From Tenebrio molitor (Eukaryota > Arthropoda > Insecta > Coleoptera > Tenebrionidae): 64,000 bases of DNA. Positions 55,225 to 64,000 of this stretch are shown here, piece after piece. Both the position numbers and the translations under genes were made by a program. Positions within the stretch are counted from its first letter, which is position 1, and each line of letters starts with the position of its first letter. A model generated the notes under the pieces. It had not been told where the DNA came from and ran no database searches. It saw only the letters and a list, made by a program, of their open reading frames with translations. The stretch spans positions 30,814,001 to 30,878,000 of the forward strand of contig NC_091047.1 in NCBI RefSeq assembly GCF_963966145.1. Reading direction: 5' to 3'.

Positions 55225-55644
55225 GGCTCTTTCTTTAACAGTTTTCTAATTATTCTTTTTCCTCGTCTTTTTTAAACAAAGGTGCTTTTTGTTTAGAATG
55301 AAATCAACTTTTAATTTATTATGTACAAAATGTTTATAATTCAACATTATTAGTTGCAATATTACTATCCCACCTCCACCCGGCGGCACGGCAATTTTGC
55401 CGGAGTACATACACTATTACGGATAATACTATCAAGTAATAGTGCAGTGCTTATCAACATAATTACCGGCGTCTCGCCTCCACATTTTGACTTTTTTGTG
55501 TTTTATGTTCTGTGTCAATGTTAAGGAATTTCCTCACGATGTGACATGAGTATAATAATATACCTTTTTGAATTATTTTTATTTACATTTTTGTTATCGA
55601 TATTTTTCTGAAAAACCTCGTGTCCGGTTAATTTTGCGGTTGAG

Positions 55645-56035
55645 TGTATTAGTACGTTCTGCAAATTTCCACGTAAAACTTTCCCAAAATGGTAAATGAT
55701 CGCGATTTGCAATTTTTAGTATCCTGAACTTTTACTACGATAGCAGAGCCCAAATCTTCGATATCTCTCATTGTCAAATTGGTGATTTCATTGCATCGAA
55801 AGCGGTCACACTTAGTGACAAGTAAGACCTAACCTACCTAACCTACCTAACCTATAATTTATAATTCTTCCTCTAGCAAACTCAGAAATTGTACCTCTGT
55901 AGCCAAAAACCTTGCATCAGGAGCAATTATGTAGAAATCATACATTTTTCGCCCGGGACCATGGTCGGAATAGATTTACTCGTACATTGAGTTTGCCGCG
56001 ATCTGCATCACTTTTGGAGCCGTCGCTCGCCGTGC
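55645..56035 (+). repeat. Dispersed repeat family A, copy 2 (right part)
   Basis: It matches 795-1160 through AATTTCCACGTAAAA, CCCAAAATGGT, GATAGCAGAGCCCAAATC and GTTTGCCGCGATCTGC. A short tandem array (ACCTAACCT variants at 55825-55853) replaces a segment of the other copy. Confidence 0.72.
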
Positions 56036-56782
56036 ATTTCGTTTTCTAACAGTACACACTTCAGATGTATATACAGGCTGTTTGATAAAAAATGCCTCAA
56101 CCCATAACTTTTTTATTTGTTATCCGATTTCAATGAACAGCACGTTTCATTTATTTATGATTCTTATTATGTTTACTTAAACATGCCCAGAAAAACAAGA
56201 CACTTAATAAACATTTAACCTCAAAATTACAAGTCTCACCAAATTTTACACTAGCGTTGCCGATAGTAATTATCGAGGAAAATGCGACGTTGGTGGTTTT
56301 TTGATTTTTGAATGGACTTTAGGTTATATGCAAATAAATATGCATTTATTGTAAAATATGCTTTTATTGCTAAATATGCAATAATATGCATAATAAGAAT
56401 GATGTTATTTTATTTAGAATCATCTGAAACGCCAAGAAAACTTTAAAGTAATCCGAAGCTGTTTAGCAAAAAAATATGCAAATGCATATAAATCCGGCCT
56501 TTAGTGATGAATGATCACTCGTATAAATGAGTGATGCATAATCACTCGTATGAATGTGTGATGAGCGATCACTCAGACCTGGGAACACTGTTGTGATCTC
56601 TGATTTGTCCTAATCACTAGATATTCCAAAATTTTCCCCCATCCTCTAGATAAATTCTATTATATCCCACTAGAAATTCTGCTAGAATTTTTTGACGAGC
56701 ATAAAATATTGTAAAAAATACATATCCATACAAACACATATCAATAATAATAAATGTTAAATATTATTCCGACCAGAATACA

Positions 56783-57361
56783 AGGTGTTTTCGAAGTTGA
56801 GGTGTTCCTTTTAACATGTGATAGTATGAGTTGTTCTAAAGGATTTTAGCCAAAATCACCTTAGTAAAATGTGTACGGCAATGAAGATACAATAAGCTAA
56901 TTTTTTTGAAATTTTTGAAACCGGTCGTGCTCAAATTTGCGCTGATTTGTTAGAAATTAGAATTGACAAAAAAAAATCAAATGAGCATGGACGTTAATCA
57001 AAAATACTGTCAGAGTTGTCATCTAATTAGTCGAAATGGCTTTATTATTAGGAAAATAATGAGCTCACAGATATGTTGCAAATGCATGGGCAATGTTATC
57101 ACGTTATCAGAATGCATCTGCAGCGTCCAGAGAGTATTGCAAAACGATTTCCGGAAAGACCATTCTGGGCCAGGTTAGTTATTAATCTAGGACAGCGGAG
57201 AAATGAACAGGGCCGGACTCAAAATTTTAGAAAACAATAAAAATATACAATCAATTGTCTCCGTTAATACAAACATTTTACTAAGAAGATTTAGGCTAAA
57301 ATTCTTAAGAATAATGTGTAGTACCTCGTGTTACAAAGAACGCGTCAACTTCGAGAACACC
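56783..57361. mobile_element. MITE-like element with GTGTTTTCGAAGTTGA ends
   Basis: CAAGGTGTTTTCGAAGTTGA at the left is mirrored by TCAACTTCGAGAACACCCTG at the right, with TA adjacent on both sides. The frame at 56963-57178 inside has no recognised domain; parts of it may be a decayed transposase. Confidence 0.7.
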
Positions 57362-57544
57362 CTGTATAAATAAAAACAACAAAGCGAAACCCTGTAGATG
57401 TAGAAGTGCCGAAGTGGATTTATGGAATCGGCGGCTCGTACATGTGTTTACATATTTCGTTCAAACGAGCTGCCCGCCCGTCCGAAAATGCTAGCCGAAG
57501 CATTCACCGATCCGTCTCTCGGAAATAACGAGTAACGAATGCGA

Positions 57545-57632
57545 GTCCGAGATTCGAGCGATCATTCGATTATTAGAATCACTCGATTACTGATCATTCG
57601 ATTATCCAAATCTCTCGATTATGCCCATCACT
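57545..57632. repeat. Imperfect tandem array of ATCACTCGATTA-like units
   Basis: Variants of GATCATTCGATTAT and ATCACTCGATTAC recur about seven times. A related ATCACTCGTATGAATG cluster lies at 56510-56575. It has low coding interest. Confidence 0.55.
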
Positions 57633-57644
57633 ACAAGGGGCGGC

Positions 57645-57935
57645 TCGCCTCTAACCACAGTCGAATGGTTAAGAATGGTTCTAGAGGCTTTATCTTAATG
57701 GGGATAATTTATATATTTATTAAATATTTCTGTAATTGATAGTTGTAATTGATAAATAAATCGTGACAAATACTTCAAATGACCTTACATTTGACCCAGT
57801 CGAGTCGCCTGTGGCACACTTCTACTCCTAGGAGTTGAAGTATGTACTTCTACTCCGCTCAGAAAAAAATGAGAGTTTAACCGTCTCTATGGAGATACAC
57901 AAAGGCGCGATTTTCGAATGCTTGAAGATTAAAGT
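57645..57935 (+). repeat. Dispersed repeat family B, copy 3
   Basis: The sequence starts near GGGGCGGCTCGCC, then GTAATTGATAAATAAATCGT at 57733, and runs through ATGGAGATACACAAAGGC to TTTTCGAATGCTTGAAGAT. It aligns with both earlier copies and is the longest in this window. Confidence 0.75.
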
Positions 57936-58554
57936 TATTTATTGAAATTATTCATTTTAGTGCCAAAAGTGCCAATCTGAATAGGTGAATAATTATTATT
58001 TGTGTTGATCGTGAATTTTATGTTTCTCAATGTTTTTGTCGGTACAATAATCCTTAAACGTGATACTGGAGTAATCAAATGAAATTAGCCGAATGTCTTT
58101 GAAATTGTACGCGTCCGTGCAACAAACTCAGGTATGTATACAAGAGTAACAGATGTTTTTGAGGGGAAAACGTTGCAATAAAACACTCGTTTGATATTTG
58201 TGGGAATTCCAGTTAAAATGAGAATAATTGAATGAATGAATTTAATGTTAGCAAATTTCAAATTGAGAGAAATATTAATTAATGTTCACTAGATGAAGTA
58301 ACCTTTTTTATCATTCTCAATTTTTTTTGTCAATTGTGTAGTAAAATGGCGAGAATTGAAAATTAGAAACAAAACACTTCTTGTAGAAAATAACTAAAAT
58401 CGTTTACACTTGCAGTTAGAAAAGTAACAAAACGAGGTAAAAACTGAGTTGGTAGAAAAGAAAAAAAAAGGGGTAATAGTTACATTATTTACTATCCGCA
58501 GAAACCAAATGTGTGAGTGAGCGAGAGAGAGAGAGAATGAAGATTACAAACTAA

Positions 58555-59287
58555 AGGTAAGTTTAGACTGGCGAGAAATCGCGCCCGATTTGCTGTCGGA
58601 CAGCACTGTCGGAATGTAAACGCCACCGCAAGTTGGCTTATGAGGGCTTGCGACAAACTTGCGGAAGTACTTCTCAGATACCACCACTTGCTAGTCTAAA
58701 TACCAAGAAGGGAACTCACACAAATTACTGTCAGATATCGAAACGGTTTCGATATTCTCGCACAAGTTCAGTCCCAAGTTTGTTATATGGGTGACAACAT
58801 GATGTCCACGGATAAAAAAAAGTGGTCGGACGATGACATTAGGCAGTTAATTTTATTATACGAACAGATTCCAATGTTATGGAATGTAAAAAGTTTTCAG
58901 TATACCTAGAGACCGGGCAAAAAAGCAAGAAAATCTTCAAATTATTGCTACTAAATTGGCCACCACTCTTTGACCCAGCGCGTTCTGTTTCTCTTTTTTT
59001 TTTATTATTATTATTTAAGTAATGAGCAAGAATTACCACAGCACCAGCTCGAATTTGTCTTGTAGGCGCCATGTTGCTTTCGCGGATCGCGGACGCGAGC
59101 AATACGCAAGTAATTTGGTCAATAGATGTAAACGCCTCTAGAATCGTGTTTGCAAGTATTCGCAGAATTAACTTACGCGAGAACTCGCCGACAGTAAATT
59201 GCGACAATTAATCGCCCTTGTGTAAACGGGCATGCGAGTTTCTTGCGACATTTCTGTCGCAAGTAACTTGCCAGTCTAAACTTAGCT
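58555..59287. mobile_element. PIF/Harbinger-like nonautonomous element with TAA duplication
   Basis: AGGTAAGTTTAGACTGGC at the left and GCCAGTCTAAACTTAGCT at the right are inverted repeats with one mismatch. Both are flanked by TAA (58552-58554 and 59288-59290), matching the 3-bp TWA preference of PIF/Harbinger. The interior holds a MADF-like fragment, a domain found in the second ORF of Harbinger elements. Confidence 0.82.
58802..58909 (+). pseudogene. MADF (Myb/SANT-like) domain fragment
   Basis: A short frame reads MSTDKKKWSDDDIRQLILLY and then EQIPMLWNVKSF before a stop. The pattern W-x3-(D/E)-x3-L-x3-Y-x3-P-x-LWN is the start of a MADF domain, a DNA-binding module of insect transcription factors and of the Myb-like ORF in PIF/Harbinger transposons. 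Only the first helix and LWN motif remain, so it is a captured or deleted remnant. Confidence 0.6.
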
Positions 59288-59729
59288 TAATATAGGACAA
59301 TTCTTAGAAATGGCAGATCAACGGAATTGCAGGTGCATGGCATGGCAAAGGCCAAACTCTTAGCACTTACGTAATTTAGGTTTTAAAATAACGTTAATTT
59401 GATGTACAGTTATAATTGTATAGAGTCAGTAATTTAGAACCACTTTCAGATTTGTAATCCAGCAACAAATCATGAACATTCGGTGTGGTCCTAACAAAAA
59501 TCTAATTTTAGATATTCAAAATTATGGTGGATAACAACAAAGGTTAAATAAAAATTTCTACAAATATCGAAAAGCTATCGCGATTGGGTAAAGTAATCAA
59601 TTTAGAAAATTTTGCTACCATTATTAGTACTTTTCTAGCACTAAAGTAAAAGGTACATCTTTAAAGTCTTTCACTTAATTTGTTTCAAATTCTTTATTCG
59701 TTCCTTGGAGCCGTCACTGTCAGGGAGAC

Positions 59730-59837
59730 CCCGCCAATGTCCACCATTCAAAATTAGCTGTGGTCTGGCGCAGGGCACGAAATAAAGCCACGCCACCCAT
59801 TAATGGGGTCAGGTCAGGTCAGGTCAGGTCAGGTCAA
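59730..59837 (+). repeat. Short dispersed repeat family F, copy 2, with (GGTCA)n tail
   Basis: It is homologous to the reverse complement of 19778-19860. It is followed by six GGTCA units (59807-59836). LINEs and SINEs of CR1- and RTE-like groups often end in short tandem repeats rather than poly(A), so this may be the 3' end of such an element. Confidence 0.62.
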
Positions 59838-61127
59838 GATTCTCATATGTGTCTACATCACATTCCAGGCTTGACCGAGAGGCTCCATGGGTATAAACAA
59901 AATTTTTTACTTTTTCAAAATTACTGCTTTCAAAAGTTCAAAGAGTCAATGTTTTTCAGTTTTCAGTGTGAGTGATGTTACAGTTACTTTAGTCAGTTTA
60001 TTCATTTACATTTAGATTCATTCCTGATTTTATTTGCGCATTTATTTGTGAAACCCCATCGTTACAATAATATCTTTAATTCCATTGAGAACACAAATCA
60101 AAATCATGCTTCACCATCAAATCTGGATTATTGTTACATTAAATTTAATCGCTTCCATCCGACCACCTCGATTTGCGTCGATCTAACCCCGGTTTTGTTA
60201 AACTTGCGTCCAAGCTAGGGAGCCGTAAAGATTTCACTTGTTGCTCCTTTTATCATCCCGGCCGAAGTTATGACCGATTCTGTCCGAGAAAAAAAAATAG
60301 TGTGGAAGGCCTCGCAATGATTAACGCTCCAGGTGAGCAAAGTACAATTTTCGCAGCTAAGTTTTTTAAAAAGGTGAACATTCCACAGAACAAAGCATTT
60401 ATATTGAATTAGTTTATAAACACACGACACCTCGAAATACTATTCGTGCTTCCTGAAATTCGTTCCTTTGCAGTCGAACTTTCCTCCGTCGGTTTAGTTT
60501 AACCCGAAATTTAATAAAACCGCCGACGTGGGTGTTCCTGAACGGACAGCAGCACAATTCGACGGTCGGTTTTATTTTAGAAATTAAAACTTCCTGCATA
60601 AACGAATCTTTAAAGTGTTTTATCTACTCGGTGTCCTAATTCGTTATTCATTAAAAAAGTTTTGTTGTGATGCCTGACTGACGATTTGCTCGCTGAAAAC
60701 TTTCAAAGTAAAGAGCCACCAGCCACCGGAAGAGATTTTATTGTTTTAAGAGAAAAATTAGAATCGACAAAAATTTGGTGCTTTTTGCCGCGTTAGGGTG
60801 GGTTTATTTTGTCACTTTGGGACAAGAAAATTACGCCCGACATCTCGGCAAATTCACCTCGGTTCGTCGTCAACACTTTCAGAGCTATTAGATGCACTGG
60901 AGTGCGATAAGTTAAAAGATTATTTCTTTTCTAAATTGTAGTTTGATGACAAGTTTAGCAAGTAAATACTAAACTTTTCTATTTCTATGTTCTCAAAGTA
61001 AGTAAAATATCAATATAAAAGTATTAAAATAAAAAATATCTAGACTTTGTCATAGAAAACGGTGCAAACGTAATGAATGACATTTTTTTGTTCGACACTG
61101 TCAGAATTTGGGAATTTTCTCTTTAGG
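59838..61127. other. Noncoding stretch
   Basis: Small frames at 60173-60412, 60215-60430 and 60414-60599 overlap on both strands and have no domain. The stretch 60150-60620 is less AT-rich than average. I see no exon boundaries that I can support. Confidence 0.35.
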
Positions 61128-61400
61128 CCCACCACATACATTTTATCCCCCGGTAGTGAATTAGTTTTATGCGACACGGTAAAAATGGTTCGCAGCACGA
61201 CACGTTCGCAGCAAGCTAAAATCTCGAGAGTCGAGAAACAGTTAACTGTGCGTCATTTGTCAATTCCAAATTTTCATTGTTCATTGTGTTGCTAAATTTA
61301 AGTGACCTCGGTGCAGAACTGCAGGAGTATCCATATATAAAAACGATAAAGACGTGACAAGTATTGTAAGTTGAGTTCATAGATGGATGTAGAATTCATA
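61128..61400 (+). repeat. Dispersed repeat family E, copy 2
   Basis: It aligns with 15797-16070 through AGTGAATTAGTTT, CTGTGCGTCA, GCAGAACTGCAGGAGTA and ATAGATGGATGTAG-type blocks. Confidence 0.66.
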
Positions 61401-61923
61401 TATTGGAAAAATGTGTGTAGCAAAATAGTTATGAAGCGGAAAATGGACAAATTATCATAATAAAAAATTTGGTACACATACGTTCATTATTACTCGTGAA
61501 AGACTATAAATATTTTAAGGTATCTCTCTTTTTGGTGTAATTCTCGTCCCTTTTCTCCTCGTATGGCATTTTACGAAAAAATACAAAACAAGAAATTGTG
61601 ATTTATTCGTGTTACAGCTTGACCAGAATAGCTTGGCGTATGAGCTGCGCACAAGAGGAAACGAGTCTCTGTAAGACAAGGATATGGCTATGGTTGTAGG
61701 TACGGTACACTCAACGAAGCAAATCTGCTCAAAACAGCCCGGACATGCTGTTCACTTGAAGCTTGAAGCGCTGATTTTAGCCCGTTTGTACACGATCTAA
61801 ACACTTCCAGACCCAACAGACAAGTGCGCTCCGCTAGTGGGAGGGATTTCAGTCCACTGCGTCACTCGCCAAGCTGTTCTGGTCGACCTGTACAGAAATA
61901 AATAATTTTTACTTTACTGACTT

Positions 61924-62649
61924 GCCAAAGATTTGGCCGCTATTTGCGCGATCAACGACATTTTTTTAATGTTTCATACGTCTACTGCAATTTTTTAAAA
62001 TTGATAATCAAAAAATGTCGAAAACTTCATTTTTTTAAATGGCAACTACCGCTTCTGATACTAGATATAAATGTAAAATTAAATTTTAAGGCCACTTTTA
62101 TTAACATTATGTATGAATATTTGCAGCCGTTTAGGCGTAATTTCAATTTTTTGAATAAAATATTCTTTTTTATAAGCAATTGTTTTTTTGAATTTTTATT
62201 CAAAAATAGCATTGCAATAAATATTAAATAACAACAAAACAATAAAAAAATACGCAAATTAACAAAAAAATATTTTAATATAAATGATTTCATTGGAAAA
62301 CATTTTTTGTTAATTTGCTTATTTTTTATTATTTCGTTGTTATCTACTGTTTATTGCATGTGATTTTTGAATAAAAAATCAAATAAAACAATCATTTGAT
62401 AAAAAAAAGAAGATTTTACTCAAAAAATCGAAATTACGCCACAACGGCTGGGAATAGGCATACACAATGTTAATAAAAGGAGGCTTAGAATTAAATTTTA
62501 CGTTCATATCTAGTGTCACAAATGGTAGTTGCCATTTAAAAAAATGAAGTTTTTGACATTTTTTGATTAGCAATTTTGAAAAATTTCAGTAGGCGTATGA
62601 AACATAAAAAAAAATCACTAACAGCGGAAAAGATCGGCCAGGTCTTTAG
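61924..62649. mobile_element. Large foldback element, about 730 bp
   Basis: Arms of at least 250 bp pair from GCCAAAGATTTGGCCG at the left to CGGCCAGGTCTTTAGG region at the right. They include the inner blocks AAATGGCAACTACC / GGTAGTTGCCATTT and TTAACATTATGTATG / CATACACAATGTTAA. The AT-rich centre pairs weakly too. Both arms read as short open frames only because they are AT-rich. Confidence 0.85.
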
Positions 62650-63036
62650 GAATTCAACTAAAAAAAATCAATTATTTATTTCAACGGTTCAAGAGTTATA
62701 AATTTGTTAATGAAATCCTGCAACCTCACTTTTTTGCAAAAAAGATGACATAGGTCAAAAACGATGACAGATAAGTGTTGATAAAAAGACGTTCCAAACT
62801 CAAAATTTAACGTAGAAGCGAAATGTGAAGTCAAAATGAGGCCTTTCCATTAAAAAAAATAAAGATGGCGTCGATTTCCGGTATTTCCGGAAGTGCCACC
62901 ATTTTGAAAATATTTCATTTAAACTTGGAGTAGTCGATTATAGTCAACTACCAATTTTCATATTAATATGATTTGGGGAAATCAGAAAGTTTCTAATGAA
63001 CGGGCTACGTGAATCAGCCTGTATTATATCTACAAG

Positions 63037-63200
63037 ATGATCACAAAAAAAAATCGGACGTAAAATCATTTATTTATTTTTCTTTTCCTGCAGTTACACA
63101 TTAAAGTTATAATTTTTAAATTTTAAGGCACCAGTAATTCTTATCTCCCTTGTAATATTATTGGTACTTGAAGTAAAATCTACAAAGCCATCTAAAATAT
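63037..63200 (+). repeat. Dispersed repeat family A, copy 3 (left part)
   Basis: It matches 622-790: GATCACAAAAAAAAATCG, TTATTTATTTTTCTTTTCCT and TTGGTACTTGAAGT occur in the same order. Confidence 0.72.
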
Positions 63201-63411
63201 TAGGGGCCAGTTTACAGAAGCGAAATTAAGTTAATTGTAATTAAATGCTAGATTAACTGAACACGTGATCAGATTGAATCAAACAAAGTTTCGGATTCAT
63301 GGGTTAATCACGCATTAAAATTTAATTCGATAGAGTACACCTAATTTCGTACAATGTAAAATACGCTTAAATTTTTTTGTCAATGATCAATGTCAAATTT
63401 TGACAAACAAA

Positions 63412-63510
63412 ATGCCTAATCTAACCGAAAACGCAAAAGTGCTCATATTTTCCAAATTAGAAGAAGTGTGGTCGATCCGGAGGCTGGCCCAGTATTCTAA
63501 TAGCTATTAA
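63412..63510 (+). pseudogene. Transposon helix-turn-helix start cut by a hairpin
   Basis: A 32-codon frame reads MPNLTENAKVLIFSKLEEVW and then SIRRLAQYSNSY before a stop. It resembles the N-terminal helix-turn-helix of small insect transposases (LTE--K--I--KL-EGWSIRR+A--L). The foldback element starting at 63511 interrupts the next helix. Confidence 0.45.
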
Positions 63511-63626
63511 GACAACAAGTGTTTTATAGACGATTTAAAAATCGAGATCGTAGTTTAAATCAGAGCGACCGCAGGGAGCGAGGATTTAATAGATCCAGAT
63601 TTTTAAACTATAAAACACGCGTTGTC
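63511..63626. repeat. Foldback hairpin with CG-rich centre (10)
   Basis: GACAACAAGTGTTTTATAG and TTTAAAAATC pair with GATTTTTAAA-like and CTATAAAACACGCGTTGTC. The centre holds GAGCGACCGCAGGGAGCGAG. It appears to have inserted into the transposon-like frame that ends at 63510. Confidence 0.78.
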
Positions 63627-64000
63627 TTCAAGATTTTTTCTAACACTAACATCTTATCAGACATTTTAATAAATTCAGAAATTATTCGAGGCGCGTCACA
63701 ATACACAAAATGCGGAGGTTGCCGTGGGTACTATGGTAATAATATCAACAAATTTGGAAAAAAAACAATTTTCATCGTTGAAATGTGCCAAAATGTTCCA
63801 GAAGAAATAAGAAAAAAGGGTCAATTTGTTACCAATGAAGTCTAAAAGTGCATACGAAAAGGAGTAGGTATGTTTCGTTTCAAGGCCGGAACAATAAAAA
63901 AAAGCATCACGGAGGTAACGGAAGATGTCATTTTGGCTTTTCTTGATATGGGGTAAGTGTGTAGAACTTCATTAAAAGTTAATTCACACTACGGCAAGAA
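63627..64000 (+). other. Possible continuation of the interrupted frame; window end
   Basis: An open frame reaching 63845 contains QYTKCGGCRGYYGNN and then KKTIFIVEMCQNVPEEIRKK, which I do not recognise. It may continue the transposon whose start lies at 63412, or be a chance frame. The window ends without a clear feature. Confidence 0.25.

Noticed and set aside
61944..62573. Frames of 95, 88 and 64 residues on both strands
   Set aside because: They are mirror images produced by the inverted arms of the foldback element at 61924-62649.

Overview
This looks like nuclear DNA of an insect. It is AT-rich, has eukaryotic splice and poly(A) signals, and is crowded with transposon relics. Two host genes are visible: one coding exon of a neuropeptide GPCR that most resembles an insect allatotropin receptor, and a complete mitochondrial carnitine/acylcarnitine carrier. 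An allatotropin receptor argues against Drosophila. The repeat content would suit a beetle, but that is only an inference.

Host genes. The GPCR exon (coding 12570-13232, + strand) carries a signal peptide, a glycosylated N-terminal tail, TM1, TM2 and the start of TM3. It lies between an acceptor at 12547-12548 and a donor at 13233. I could not find the following exon, so the intron is probably long, and the carrier may lie inside or beyond it. The SLC25 carrier (23140-24000, + strand) is one uninterrupted 286-codon frame with a poly(A) signal at 24166.

Mobile DNA. The largest element is an apparently intact 5.4-kb non-LTR retrotransposon (31752 to about 37183, - strand). ORF1 has a CCHC knuckle. 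ORF2 carries endonuclease, reverse transcriptase and RNase H, and its endonuclease portion has no in-frame ATG. Other relics include: a hAT copy with an exact 8-bp target duplication (47148-48533); two decayed Tc1-type DD34E transposases (48807-49690 and 54261-55224); fragments of mariner/Tc-type transposases and helix-turn-helix domains (5455, 14784, 16539, 54010); a PIF/Harbinger-like element with TAA duplication and a MADF remnant (58555-59287); a decayed transposon ORF of a widespread unnamed arthropod family (39720-40340); a LINE 3' end (38909-39247); and a pogo-like terminus (20466-20538).

At least a dozen MITEs with TA duplications are also present, many nested. Several dispersed repeat families occur two or three times. 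A recurring class of foldback hairpins has different arms but similar CG-rich centres (9964, 21134, 22455, 29665, 37561, 43721, 50199, 50671, 53667, 63511).

The remaining sequence is AT-rich noncoding DNA. I found no convincing tRNA, rRNA or CRISPR. The best candidates for something undescribed are the foldback class, the ATG-less ORF2, and the conserved but unnamed transposon protein.
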